Positions 25,342-35,384 are shown, counted from the stretch's first letter. The stretch is DNA of 64,000 bases from QVMG01 sp032073245 (GCA_032073245.1 DAMANX010000014.1:62001-126000); one strand, 5' to 3'. Notes: generated by a model from the letters alone, not told the origin. Made by a program: numbers and translations.

Positions 25342-27033
25342 ATGAAAAAGATAATATTATATTTTGCACTTTTAGGAACTATTCTTACATCTTGTACGAA
25401 TGTACTGGATAAAACTAAATTAGATGCTGTTTCCGAAGATTATGTCTGGGGGGATGCTGCACTATGTACGGCTTATGCAAATACACTATATACTTATATT
25501 CCTGTATTTGATAATACACTGGCAGATGCTACAGATGAAGCTACAGGCGGAGGAACCTGGGTGAGCGGATCACTAAGTCCGGATTCACCGATACGTTACT
25601 GGAATTATGATCATATCCGCCAAATGAATATTTTCATTAATACCATTCAGGATAGAACAATAACCACAATTGATGAAGCATTAGCCGGAAGACTAGCATT
25701 AGAAGCCCGTTTTATCCGTGCTTTCACTTATTTTGAATTAGTGAAAAGATACGGTGGTGTACCTTTGTTGACGGAAGCACAGGTTCTATCGGATAACTTT
25801 GATGATCTATTGGTTACACGTGAATCTACAAAAAATTGTTTTGAATTCATTGTAAATGAATTAAATGCATGTATTAACGGACTTCCTGATTCTTATGATG
25901 CAGCTAACTTAGGAAGAGTAACTAAAGGTGCAGCTATGGCTTTTCTTGGACGTGTTTATCTTTTCCGGGCAAGTCCACAGTTTAATCCTAATAATACAAA
26001 AGAACACTGGGAAACAGCTTACAATCATAATAAGCAAACTCTTGAATACTTAAAAGGTAAAGGATACGGCCTTGTTCTGGAATCTGAAATGGAATATGGT
26101 GATATATTCTTAAATGAAATGAATAAAGAGGTAGTATTTGCTATCCGTTATGTGTATCCTGGAAGAACTCATAGTGAAGATGCGCGTATTCGTCCAATAA
26201 CTCATGCTCAAAATAACACAGGTGGAAATCATCCTATTCAAAAAGTTATTGACTCCTGGCCAACTGCTGATGGAAAAAAATTCACCCTAGCAGATATTAA
26301 AGCAGATCAGGATATTAATGACCTATGGAAAAATAGAGATAAACGTTTCTATAGCGTGATTGTCTATCATGGCTCGCAATATCTGGATATTCCTTATATG
26401 TATATGAATGAGAATGCACAAAATGGTTACGCTTACGGTAAAAACAATGGTAGCAAAACAGGTTATTATTCAAAGAAATGGATCAATCAAGGCTATTCAG
26501 TAACAGAAGCTTCTAATTCAGGAACAGATTATATAGATATTCGTTTTGCAGAAGTTATGTTAAACTTTGCGGAAGCCGCCGTTGAGACTGGAAATTTGAG
26601 TGATGCGTTTGATGTAATAAGCCAGATCAGAGACAGAGCAGGCATCGAGAAAAATGTCGCAGGAGATCCGGAATTGGCAGGAAAAGAATATGGTTTGAAT
26701 CCTAATATGAATCAAAGCGAAATGCGCCAGGCCGTACGTGATGAACGTTATATCGAGTTAATATTCGAACGCAAACGTTTATGGGATTTGCGCCGTTGGG
26801 GAATCTACCAGGATATCATGATTGGCCAGGGAAAACGTTTTGCTCTTATACTTGAAGAACAAGAAGACAAATCGCTGACATGGAGACTTTTTGATAGAGA
26901 TAATACTCCGATGATCTCTGATGAACGGATTAATTTCCTTCCATTATCACAAACAGACGATTTAAATAAAAACTCCAAACTACAACAGAATAAAGGTTGG
27001 GGTGGAACTTTTGACCCATTAGAAGGAATGTAA
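25342..27033 (+). CDS. susD: SusD/RagB-family glycan-binding lipoprotein
   Basis: The protein has 563 residues with lipobox Cys18 (MKKIILYFALLGTILTSC), so it is surface or outer-membrane attached. The typical TPR-like SusD fold is visible: WNYDHIRQMNIFINTI, ALEARFIRAFTYFELVKRYG with VPLLTEAQ, DYIDIRFAEVMLNFAEAAVE and DERYIELIFERKRLWDLRRW near the C-terminus. It lies 12 bases after the susC stop and forms a lid on that transporter. A strong hairpin terminator follows, so the three downstream enzyme genes may have their own promoter or rely on read-through. Ligand identity is not readable from sequence. Confidence 0.95.
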   Translation: MKKIILYFALLGTILTSCTNVLDKTKLDAVSEDYVWGDAALCTAYANTLYTYIPVFDNTLADATDEATGGGTWVSGSLSPDSPIRYWNYDHIRQMNIFINTIQDRTITTIDEALAGRLALEARFIRAFTYFELVKRYGGVPLLTEAQVLSDNFDDLLVTRESTKNCFEFIVNELNACINGLPDSYDAANLGRVTKGAAMAFLGRVYLFRASPQFNPNNTKEHWETAYNHNKQTLEYLKGKGYGLVLESEMEYGDIFLNEMNKEVVFAIRYVYPGRTHSEDARIRPITHAQNNTGGNHPIQKVIDSWPTADGKKFTLADIKADQDINDLWKNRDKRFYSVIVYHGSQYLDIPYMYMNENAQNGYAYGKNNGSKTGYYSKKWINQGYSVTEASNSGTDYIDIRFAEVMLNFAEAAVETGNLSDAFDVISQIRDRAGIEKNVAGDPELAGKEYGLNPNMNQSEMRQAVRDERYIELIFERKRLWDLRRWGIYQDIMIGQGKRFALILEEQEDKSLTWRLFDRDNTPMISDERINFLPLSQTDDLNKNSKLQQNKGWGGTFDPLEGM

Positions 27034-27055
27034 TTAGAAATTGTGTTTTATCTTT

Positions 27056-27093
27056 GACAGGAGTTAGATTAGAAAGACTAACTCCTGTCTTTT
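27056..27093 (+). terminator. Intrinsic terminator after susD
   Basis: GACAGGAGTTAG (27056-27067) pairs perfectly with CTAACTCCTGTC (27078-27089), a 12-bp stem with a 10-base loop, followed by TTTT. It separates the SusC/D pair from the downstream enzyme genes. Confidence 0.9.
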
Positions 27094-27259
27094 AATCGCT
27101 TATGTATATCATGAAAAAAACTCTTTCATTACCCATTCTTATGGGTGTGGATATTTTTTGTTCAATTTATACTGAAACTTATTGAAATAAATAACGGATA
27201 GGACGTTTTTATAAACTTGCTGAAAAGTATTATTGGCAATACTTATTAATACAAATTCC

Positions 27260-29536
27260 ATGAGAAACATATTTATTTTTATATCATTCTTACTGATGTC
27301 TATTCCGGTTATTGCTAATCAGAAAGACTGGTTAATTGATGGAAGCACGTTTAATGCCGAAGTAAAAATATCAGAAAATGGAAAACGATTAGAATTAACG
27401 AATGGACTATTGTGCCGTACTTTTCTAATTGAACCAAATGCTGCGACTATTGCATTTGATAACCTGATGACCAATCAAAGTGAATTACGTGCTGTCCGTC
27501 CGGAAGCACTGTTAATTATTGATGGGAAAGAGTATCCGGTTGGAGGATTGAGTGGACAACCCGTCAGTAATTTTCTATCTGAAGAGTTTCTGGATAATAT
27601 GCAAATATGTGACTCAGCTTTTATTTTGACAGATTATCAGATAAGTGAAACAAAAGAACGTTTTTCATGGAAACCTAATTCATTGTGGTTATCCAATTCA
27701 TCACCCTGGCCGGCAGTAGGTAAGAGATTAACTTTCACTTATCAGGCACCCAATAAAGCTCTTCCTAAACATGCCGGATTGGTTGTACGTGTTATATATG
27801 AATTATACAGCGGTGCCCCTATCCTATCTAAATGGATTGAAATAGAAAATACAGGTAAAGAAAAAGTCAGACTTGATTCTTTCAAATCCGAAATACTGGC
27901 ATTGGTCGAAACAGCTCCCAAAGTTCATTATGGTGAACCTCATGAAGCACGAATGATGGCACAGGAACCAGGGTATTACACAAAAGATTTTCGTAAACAA
28001 CCTGTACAAACAGATGCTCCCCGTGACTATATAGACCGTTTCACACAGTTGTTTGTAGTAACCGACTATGCCATGGGTGGTGATATGGAAGCAATGAAAG
28101 ATAATCCGGCAGTACGTTGGGTATTCGACCATCCTGAATATGAATATACAGGTATACGTTATTACGGTCAATATAAACCGGCACGTCTGGAAGTAACGCC
28201 TTTGCTGGGTCCGGGATTAGAAATTGAACCGGGAACGACATTTGAATCATGTACGGCGTATGAGATGCTACGGGATGCAACCGATAAGGAACGTCGTGGG
28301 CTTGCCGAATGCAAATTCTGGCGTATGATGGCACCCTGGACACAGGAGAATCCCATATTTATGCATGTGCGCGAGTCGGATGATAAATCGGTCAAACAAG
28401 CTATTGATCAATGTGCGGAGGTAGGTTTTGAAATGGTGATTATGACATTTGGAAGTGGTTTTAAAATTGAAAATGATTCTGCTCACTATATCAAACGCAT
28501 GAAAGGCTTAAGTGATTATGCTGCAAAAAAAGGTATTGCTATAGGCGGTTATTCATTACTTGCAAGTCGCGGTGCAAAAGAACAAGATGCAGCAATCAGC
28601 CAACGTACAGGTAAACCGGCAAAAACACGGGAAGAAGGTAGTCGTTTTGGAATCTCTCCCTGTATAGCATCCGATTGGGGTACTGAATATTTCAATAAAC
28701 TTGAAAACTTTTTTACAGTAACAGGTATGAATGTCTTTGAACATGATGGTTCATATCCCGGAGATCCTTGTGCCTCAACCGAACACAGTGGGCATACAGG
28801 ATATGAAGACTCCCAATGGCAACAGTGGAAAAAAATTAATACTTATTACAGATGGTGCCGCTCTAAAGGCATTTACCTGAATGTTCCCGATTGGTATTTT
28901 CTCTCTGGTTCTAATAAGACACCAATGGGATATGTAGAAACAAACTGGTCATTGCCAAGAGCCTATCAGGAAATTATTGAACGTCAGAATATATATGACG
29001 GAACCTGGGTGAAGACACCGAGTATGGGATATATGTTTGTTCCCCTTACCCAATATCATGGTGGTGGAGAAGCAGCTACCATTGAACCATTAAACGAACA
29101 TCTGGACCATTATGAGACCCGTTTACGTAATCTTTTTGGAGCAGGTGTACAAGCGTGTTACAGAGGTCCCCGTTTATATGACACGGAAGAGACCAAACAA
29201 TTGGTTCAAAAGTGGGTATCTTTCTATAAACAATACCGCGCAATACTGGATTCAGATATTATCCACCTACGTCGTCCGGATGGACGGGATTGGGATGGAA
29301 TTATGCATGTGAATCCGCAACTGAAGGAGAAAGCATTTATCTCTGTATATAATCCATTGGATATTGCGATTGAAAAGGAAATTGAAATACCAATGTATTA
29401 TACAGGACTGATTGACAAAGCGCTTGTAAAAGAACAGGATGGTAATGGAGAAATATATACTCTATCCCGTGACTATTCTATTACTTTGAAGATAAAGATA
29501 CCGGCAAAAGGGCATAATTGGTATGTAATTGAATAA
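27260..29536 (+). CDS. Secreted glycoside-hydrolase-like protein (putative TIM-barrel enzyme)
   Basis: The protein has 758 residues from ATG 27260, with signal peptide MRNIFIFISFLLMSIPVIA. The N-terminal half (about 25-330) is a beta-rich module (DWLIDGSTFNAEVKI, LELTNGLLCRTFLIEPNAAT, VGGLSGQPV) shared with the next gene product. The C-terminal half looks like a TIM barrel: strand GFEMVIMTFGSGF, then CIASDWGTEYF, then NVFEHDGSYPGDPC with D496, and a C-terminal FGAGVQACYRGPRLYD plus a small beta domain. The F-x-x-D-G element resembles the nucleophile strand of clan-D alpha-galactosidase-like enzymes, but I do not recognise a defined CAZy family. The terminator after susD leaves it unclear whether it shares the SusC/D transcript. 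Confidence 0.8.
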   Translation: MRNIFIFISFLLMSIPVIANQKDWLIDGSTFNAEVKISENGKRLELTNGLLCRTFLIEPNAATIAFDNLMTNQSELRAVRPEALLIIDGKEYPVGGLSGQPVSNFLSEEFLDNMQICDSAFILTDYQISETKERFSWKPNSLWLSNSSPWPAVGKRLTFTYQAPNKALPKHAGLVVRVIYELYSGAPILSKWIEIENTGKEKVRLDSFKSEILALVETAPKVHYGEPHEARMMAQEPGYYTKDFRKQPVQTDAPRDYIDRFTQLFVVTDYAMGGDMEAMKDNPAVRWVFDHPEYEYTGIRYYGQYKPARLEVTPLLGPGLEIEPGTTFESCTAYEMLRDATDKERRGLAECKFWRMMAPWTQENPIFMHVRESDDKSVKQAIDQCAEVGFEMVIMTFGSGFKIENDSAHYIKRMKGLSDYAAKKGIAIGGYSLLASRGAKEQDAAISQRTGKPAKTREEGSRFGISPCIASDWGTEYFNKLENFFTVTGMNVFEHDGSYPGDPCASTEHSGHTGYEDSQWQQWKKINTYYRWCRSKGIYLNVPDWYFLSGSNKTPMGYVETNWSLPRAYQEIIERQNIYDGTWVKTPSMGYMFVPLTQYHGGGEAATIEPLNEHLDHYETRLRNLFGAGVQACYRGPRLYDTEETKQLVQKWVSFYKQYRAILDSDIIHLRRPDGRDWDGIMHVNPQLKEKAFISVYNPLDIAIEKEIEIPMYYTGLIDKALVKEQDGNGEIYTLSRDYSITLKIKIPAKGHNWYVIE

Positions 29537-29601
29537 TACAATATGTTACTACTATACATAATATGACGTTGTTTTATGCATAGTTTAGAGACAAAGCATG
29601 C

Positions 29602-29626
29602 ATAGAAACACTTTTTAACCTATCAT
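29602..29626. repeat. 25-base sequence shared with 11441-11465
   Basis: The sequence starts ATAGAAACACTTTTTAACCT and ends ATCAT, identical to 11441-11465. Here it lies in the gap upstream of the NPCBM protein. It is followed by ATTTG, which may form a promoter-like element. Confidence 0.7.
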
Positions 29627-29718
29627 ATTTGTAGTGATAAACTTAAAATTGTGACTATTTATCAAATACTAATGGTATGGATTTATCGAAAGCAGAAAAT
29701 ATATAATATATAAATATC

Positions 29719-31509
29719 ATGAAAAAGCTCTTATCTACAATTCTCATCGGGCTCTTATTTGTCGGCGTAAAAATTTCAGCCCAAACAAGGCCGTTCTCAC
29801 TTACAGAAATGGACCTATCCCTCTCCTACCAGCAATATGGTTCACCTGTAAAGAATCATTCGGTCATAGGTGAGGAATTATCCATTGCAGGAGAAAAATT
29901 TACTGAGGGGATAGGTGTTCAGGCAAATAATAAAATGAAACTCCGATTAAGTAGAAAAGCGGAACGTTTCACTTGTAAAATAGGAATAAATGATCGTTTA
30001 TTAGATTATGTAATTACTGAAATCACCCAAATTCCGCTAACAGACGGAACCATGCTTTTTTATAGAACTGAAAATGATAAAAAACAATTTTCAGGCGTAG
30101 GATTTGGTGATGGTTCATTATCAACAGGAACAGTTGTATATAGTATTCTGGCTGATGGAAGAGAAATCTATAATAGTGGTATTATCCGACTAGGAGAAAA
30201 AGCGCGAAATGTGGATTTAGATATACGTCGTATAAGTATTTTAGAGTTAATAGTTGAAGATGCCGGCGATGGAGCAAGTGGTGATCATGCAAACTGGATT
30301 GAGCCTGTGATTACCTATTCGGAGATAAAACCGTCATTGGTTAACCCTGATTATCAGACTGAATCCGAAACAATGCCAAATGAAATAAGAAATAAACTTG
30401 AAAAAAAAATCAAGACAATACATTCCGTACAACTACCTCTTGAACGGACAAAAACTGATTGGTTATTAGATAATTCTACATACAAATCGAATGTCTACCA
30501 AACACATGGTGGTAAAGACCTTATATTGACAAACGGTTTGGTAAGCCGTATTTTCCGTATTTATCCTAATCTGGCAACTATTGATATTCTCAATCACATG
30601 ACCGGAGAAAACATGTTACGTGCAGTAAGTAATGAAGGTGTTTTAAAAATTGATGATAAAACATATACGCTGGGTGGACTAAACGGACAACAGGAATTTG
30701 GCTATACACAATATAAATGGATTGATAGCCTGCAAATTATTCCCAATTCATTTCGAATCACCGATTTTACTGTTTCTGATCTGAAACCAAGAATGAAATG
30801 GGCTAACAAACGGTGGTCATTAGTCAAATCCTGGGATGTTTCGGGTAAAGTTCTGACCTTCTACCTGGAGGGTCCGGAATATATGAAAGGAGTGAAAGTA
30901 AAACTCAATTATGCATTATATGATGGAATGCCTTGTATTAGTAAATGGATGGAAATAGAAAACCATACAGGTATACAATTTACATTGGATGAATTCATAA
31001 CAAGCGCCCGCTTCCTTGACTTGATTGAAGACTTTGATCGTTTATTGGGGGCTCGCTCCACGTTCTTATTAGGTAAATGGATTAAAGATGCCCGTCAATG
31101 GGGAACAACAGAAGAAGAAAAAGATCTATATGAATGGAATGCCCGTACACTAGTTACAGTATGGGGACCCAAATGGACTACAGCACATCTGTTTGAATAT
31201 TCCAACCGTCAATGGTCAGGATTGATGAAAGGATACTATAAAGTACGTTGGGAGAAATTCATAAGCTACCTCAAAGCTCAACCAAAAGGAGAATGGCGTT
31301 ATGATGAAACATATATCAAAACACAACATGGCCGCCCGGCTCAGGATGCCAGTGATTTCTATACCCGCCTTACCAACTGGGAATATGATTGGGCATTCCA
31401 GAAAAATGAATATCCATCGGTTCCTTCCGGTGACGAAATTGAGATTGTAAGAGAATTATATAATAAATGGAAACCTGTCATGATTTCCACAAAAGAATCT
31501 GTAAAATAA
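29719..31509 (+). CDS. Secreted NPCBM-domain protein with paralogous beta module
   Basis: The protein has 596 residues with signal peptide MKKLLSTILIGLLFVGVKISAQ. Residues about 25-205 fit the NPCBM carbohydrate-binding domain (FTEGIGVQANNKMKLRLSRK, FTCKIGINDRLLD, LELIVEDAGDGASGDHANWI). Residues about 245-440 repeat the module of the preceding enzyme: DWLLDNSTYKSNV, LILTNGLVSRIFRIYPNLAT, LGGLNGQQE. After the shared module it ends with a 150-residue region (KWIKDARQWGTTEEEKDLYE and onward) without the catalytic-type barrel of its neighbour. It may be a binding or accessory protein, or a trimmed enzyme; this is inference. The gap to the next gene is 5 bases. Confidence 0.8.
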   Translation: MKKLLSTILIGLLFVGVKISAQTRPFSLTEMDLSLSYQQYGSPVKNHSVIGEELSIAGEKFTEGIGVQANNKMKLRLSRKAERFTCKIGINDRLLDYVITEITQIPLTDGTMLFYRTENDKKQFSGVGFGDGSLSTGTVVYSILADGREIYNSGIIRLGEKARNVDLDIRRISILELIVEDAGDGASGDHANWIEPVITYSEIKPSLVNPDYQTESETMPNEIRNKLEKKIKTIHSVQLPLERTKTDWLLDNSTYKSNVYQTHGGKDLILTNGLVSRIFRIYPNLATIDILNHMTGENMLRAVSNEGVLKIDDKTYTLGGLNGQQEFGYTQYKWIDSLQIIPNSFRITDFTVSDLKPRMKWANKRWSLVKSWDVSGKVLTFYLEGPEYMKGVKVKLNYALYDGMPCISKWMEIENHTGIQFTLDEFITSARFLDLIEDFDRLLGARSTFLLGKWIKDARQWGTTEEEKDLYEWNARTLVTVWGPKWTTAHLFEYSNRQWSGLMKGYYKVRWEKFISYLKAQPKGEWRYDETYIKTQHGRPAQDASDFYTRLTNWEYDWAFQKNEYPSVPSGDEIEIVRELYNKWKPVMISTKESVK

Positions 31510-31514
31510 ATACT

Positions 31515-34193
31515 ATGAAAAAGAGAGGGATTATTTTCGTATTGCTATGCATTTTGCATATAAGTCACACATATACACAGGAGGAAATAACTGATGCATT
31601 TGAAGATTTAAAAAGACAAGGTACCATTACAGAAGAAGATTCGGAGATGCGTATTGTTCCTTCTGAAAGTGCCTTAAAGAAATTATTGGATGAGCATCCA
31701 GCCGTAGGTTATTTCTGCTTTACGGAAGACCGGATGCATGACATCCGGCTGGCAGACGCGATTCCTGCCCGTTGGACAGAACGTCCGGTCTCTTCCCGTA
31801 CATTATTGAAAGATAAATGTGCTCCCGGGGAATTCCATACCTGGCAGATAGGGGTATACACTCCCTATCAGGACTTAAATAATCTAACAGTGAGTTTTTC
31901 CGATCTTAAAAATGAAAAAGGAGATCGTATCAAGGCATCTGCACTGCGTTGTTTCAATCAAGGTGGAATTGATACTAATGGTAAGCCGTTCCGTATTGAG
32001 CTGAATATACCGGAAGGAAAAGTTCAGGCTTTATGGATTGGCACAGATGTCCCTGTTAAAGCGACAGGTACCTATAAAGGAACTGCTACGGTAAAAGCGG
32101 CAAATGCCAAACCGGTGGAGGTAACATATGAATTAACAGTCCAGGCCCCTCCTATCGAGAACCATGGAGATAATGACGGATGGAGAAAAACACGTTTACG
32201 TTGGTTAGATTCATCTATTGGTAATTCACCGGAACCTACCTCTCCCTATATACCTATTAAAGTTCAGAAACAGACAATCACATGGCTGGGAGGCGTTTTA
32301 GAAATTGCACAATCCGGTTTACCTGGAATGATTTCCACTAATTATGATAGGAGTAATCAGATAGATCATTCCATAGCAAATAAGATTCTATCCGGCGAAA
32401 TGGTATTTGTTATAGAGACAAATGCCGGAAAAGAGACTTTAAAACCGGGTTCGCTACGTATAACCGGCCGTACTAATGGAGCCGTTAATTGGGAAGCTAT
32501 TCAGAAAAGTAAAAACTTTGAAGTAAAATATATAGCTACCCTTGGGTTTGATGGGCTTGCCACATATAGTATACAGGTTAAGGCGTTAAGCGATGTCAAA
32601 GTAAAAGACATTCGTCTGGAAGTGCCATATACAGAATATGCAGCTAAATACATGATGGGACTCGGGCATAAAGGCGGTCTTCGTCCGGATTCCATTATCC
32701 GGTGGCAATGGGATATTAACAAACACCAGGATAAAATATGGATGGGTAATATTAATGCCGGTTTGAACTTCTGCTTTAAAGATGAAAACTACAAACGTCC
32801 TCTTGTTAATATTTACTATGGTCTCGGTAAACTAAACCTACCGAAATCATGGGGTAACGATAATAAGGGAGGTATCACCATAAACAAGGAAGACAATGAA
32901 GAGGTACGACTTATAGCTTATAGCGGTGAACGAAATATGACTAAAGGTGACTTATTGCATTATAACTTCACTATGCTTATAACTCCTATTAAACCTTTAA
33001 ATCTGCACGAACTGGCAACTAAACGCTTCTACCATTCCAATAGCGACCTGAGTGATACCTATATCCCGAAAGCCCTTGAAGGCGCTGCAAATATGATTAA
33101 TATTCATCACAAAAAAGATATCTATCCTTTTATCAATTATCCCTACCATGATGAATCAACGCCCGACCTGAAACGTTTTATCACGGAAGCACACGCAAAA
33201 AATATAGATGTAAGACTCTATTATACCACACGTGAACTAACAATAAAAATACCGGAATTGTGGGCTCTTAGAAGTCTCGGAGGTGAAGTGATACACGATG
33301 GCCCGGGAAAGGATGCACGTACATTAATTCACAAAAACGGACCGAATGAATGGCTCAACAAGAACCTGACAACAAACTTTATTCCGGCATGGTATAACGC
33401 ATTCAGAGAAGGTAAATATGCAGGTGACATGGATATTTCGGTAATTACGACTCCCGATTCACGCTGGAATAATTATTACCTGCAGGGATTGGACTGGATG
33501 ATAAAAAACATTGGATTGGATGGTGTCTATATAGATGATAGCGCTTTAGACCATCAGACATTGCAACGTGCCCGCCGGATAATGGATGCGGACGGAAAGA
33601 AAAGATTAATTGACATCCATTCCTGGAACCATATGAATCAATGGGCGGGTTATGCCAACTCTCTACATATATATCTGGAATTATTACCGTCTGTAGACCG
33701 TATATGGATTGGAGAAGGATTTCCTGCACATAATGCACTTGATTTCTGGTTAGTGGAAATGTCCGGTATACCTTTCGGACTACACAGTGAAATGCTGGAT
33801 GCTCAAAATCGTTTCAGAGGAATGGTTTATGGTATGCTTCCCCGCCTACCCTGGAGTGGCAACCCTGTTCCACTTTGGAAACTTTGGGATGAATTCGGTA
33901 TGAAAGATGCTCAGTTAAGAGGTTATTGGGACGAGCGTTCACCAGTTAAAACAGACAGTCCGGATATGCCGGCAACAGTTTATATTAATGGAGACAAGGC
34001 ACTTGTTGCCATTGCCAACTGGACAGATATGCCTATCACAACTAAAATTACTATAGATGAAGAATTGCTTGGCTTCAAACCTTCATCAATCACTCTCCCT
34101 GAAATCAGGAATATGCAATGGGAAGGCAGAGTTAACCTCAACCGTGCGGAAGTACTTGGACGTAGCGGGTTGATTTTACTATTGGAAAAATAA
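31515..34193 (+). CDS. Secreted DUF6067-like glycoside hydrolase (GH123-related)
   Basis: The protein has 892 residues from ATG 31515, with signal peptide MKKRGIIFVLLCILHISHTY. An N-terminal beta-sandwich region (about 60-220) resembles the domain in front of GH123/DUF4091-type enzymes (CAPGEFHTWQIGVYTPYQDL). The middle and C-terminal part fits DUF6067, a putative glycoside-hydrolase barrel: INIHHKKDIYPFINYPYHDE, NIDVRLYYTTREL, PELWALRSLGGEVIHDG and GLDGVYIDDSALDHQ. D674 and D675 are candidate catalytic residues. A C-terminal beta domain ends the protein (ALVAIANWTDMPITTKI). It is encoded 5 bases after the NPCBM gene and is convergent with the AraC gene at 34209. Confidence 0.82.
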   Translation: MKKRGIIFVLLCILHISHTYTQEEITDAFEDLKRQGTITEEDSEMRIVPSESALKKLLDEHPAVGYFCFTEDRMHDIRLADAIPARWTERPVSSRTLLKDKCAPGEFHTWQIGVYTPYQDLNNLTVSFSDLKNEKGDRIKASALRCFNQGGIDTNGKPFRIELNIPEGKVQALWIGTDVPVKATGTYKGTATVKAANAKPVEVTYELTVQAPPIENHGDNDGWRKTRLRWLDSSIGNSPEPTSPYIPIKVQKQTITWLGGVLEIAQSGLPGMISTNYDRSNQIDHSIANKILSGEMVFVIETNAGKETLKPGSLRITGRTNGAVNWEAIQKSKNFEVKYIATLGFDGLATYSIQVKALSDVKVKDIRLEVPYTEYAAKYMMGLGHKGGLRPDSIIRWQWDINKHQDKIWMGNINAGLNFCFKDENYKRPLVNIYYGLGKLNLPKSWGNDNKGGITINKEDNEEVRLIAYSGERNMTKGDLLHYNFTMLITPIKPLNLHELATKRFYHSNSDLSDTYIPKALEGAANMINIHHKKDIYPFINYPYHDESTPDLKRFITEAHAKNIDVRLYYTTRELTIKIPELWALRSLGGEVIHDGPGKDARTLIHKNGPNEWLNKNLTTNFIPAWYNAFREGKYAGDMDISVITTPDSRWNNYYLQGLDWMIKNIGLDGVYIDDSALDHQTLQRARRIMDADGKKRLIDIHSWNHMNQWAGYANSLHIYLELLPSVDRIWIGEGFPAHNALDFWLVEMSGIPFGLHSEMLDAQNRFRGMVYGMLPRLPWSGNPVPLWKLWDEFGMKDAQLRGYWDERSPVKTDSPDMPATVYINGDKALVAIANWTDMPITTKITIDEELLGFKPSSITLPEIRNMQWEGRVNLNRAEVLGRSGLILLLEK

Positions 34194-34208
34194 AATAACC
34201 GGTACGGA

Positions 34209-35384
34209 TTAACCCTGCCCCCCTTGCCTCTCTGCCAGCATTTTCCGGGCACGGTGGTAATTTCGGTAGTTATTGAAGCCGGAAGCCTGTATAAGTTCCA
34301 GAATAGAACGGCCGGCATTATCGGGGTCTTTACACAGCTGTTCGTATTCCTGGAGGCGGCAATAATTGATAAACTGGCTGAAATTAAAGCCATATTCCCG
34401 GTTGATAAATGCTGACAGATAGGTACGGTTCGTCTTCAACGGATAAATAATATCGGTGATCCGGAGTCCGGGATTAAGATAAGGCTTATGCTCCCATACA
34501 TAATGTTCAAACTTTTCTCTATCCAGTTTATTTGCTTCCGCACCATCTGCTTCCGTTTTGTCATCCTCCGGGGAAGTGTCCGCTGACCCGGAGGCTCCTT
34601 CCTTACTGACGGCCGGAAACATAAGTACATAGTTGACGGCGAAAAGATTATAAGCAAACAGGATATCCTGCAACATGGTGAGTAACACCGGAAGCAAGGC
34701 AGCCAGTGAACGGATAAAAACCACGGGGATCAGCAGCCCCAATGTCAGGGGGAGAGTCGCCAATGTGATAATAAAAAGCGAATAGAGCCAGCGAACCGAA
34801 GAACGTTGATGGTCGGCCGAATAATCGGCGACCGCCTTCCGGTATCTACGAATACGGCGCAGTCCCCGGAACGAATAAAACAGGTTATACAGCAAGAACA
34901 CCGGCACTTTTGAAGTAAAGAAAGCTGCATACATTTGATAGGAAGAAGGAAATTCCCGGCGTTCGATAATAGCCAGACGTATATCGGCCGGAACAAACAA
35001 CGACCAGACCGCAAGAGTGAGACACAATACAAAGGGTATTATATAATGTATAAACGGGAAACCTTCATTCCTCCTGACTGTGGTCAGCCGGAATACATTA
35101 TGATAGATCAGTACCTGGCACATCAAGGCCAACCAGTAAACAACCGCATGCACTTCACCGAACACCCGGGGAGACAGCACAAAAAGCCCCAGGCTCAGCC
35201 ATGTCAGGGTCGCAGCCAGAAAGGCCCCCGCCATCCGCAGGGACAATTTGCGGCTATCCGCCTTCTTATCTCTCCATCCCGACAGAACCATCAGCACCCC
35301 ACAAAAGAATGAGGTCAACATAGGAGCCGTGAAGCCTATTATTTGCAATATTTCTTCGGTTGTCAGCATATCCTTTTCAATCAT
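34209..35384 (-). CDS. Membrane-bound AraC-family regulator, second of a tandem pair
   Basis: The protein has about 391 residues from ATG 35384, overlapping the previous stop by 8 bases (coupled translation likely). An in-frame ATG at 35423 is less likely. The N-terminal ~250 residues hold about seven hydrophobic helices (for example IIPFVLCLTLAVWSLFVP). The C-terminal ~100 residues are an AraC-type DNA-binding domain: ITDIIYPLKTNRTYLSAFIN and SILELIQASGFNNYRNYHRA, each a helix-turn-helix. It is paralogous to the product of the upstream gene. Such membrane AraC proteins are Bacteroidetes regulators with unknown signals. The gene is convergent with the enzyme operon, with 15 bases between them. 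Confidence 0.85.
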   Translation of the reverse strand: MIEKDMLTTEEILQIIGFTAPMLTSFFCGVLMVLSGWRDKKADSRKLSLRMAGAFLAATLTWLSLGLFVLSPRVFGEVHAVVYWLALMCQVLIYHNVFRLTTVRRNEGFPFIHYIIPFVLCLTLAVWSLFVPADIRLAIIERREFPSSYQMYAAFFTSKVPVFLLYNLFYSFRGLRRIRRYRKAVADYSADHQRSSVRWLYSLFIITLATLPLTLGLLIPVVFIRSLAALLPVLLTMLQDILFAYNLFAVNYVLMFPAVSKEGASGSADTSPEDDKTEADGAEANKLDREKFEHYVWEHKPYLNPGLRITDIIYPLKTNRTYLSAFINREYGFNFSQFINYCRLQEYEQLCKDPDNAGRSILELIQASGFNNYRNYHRARKMLAERQGGQG

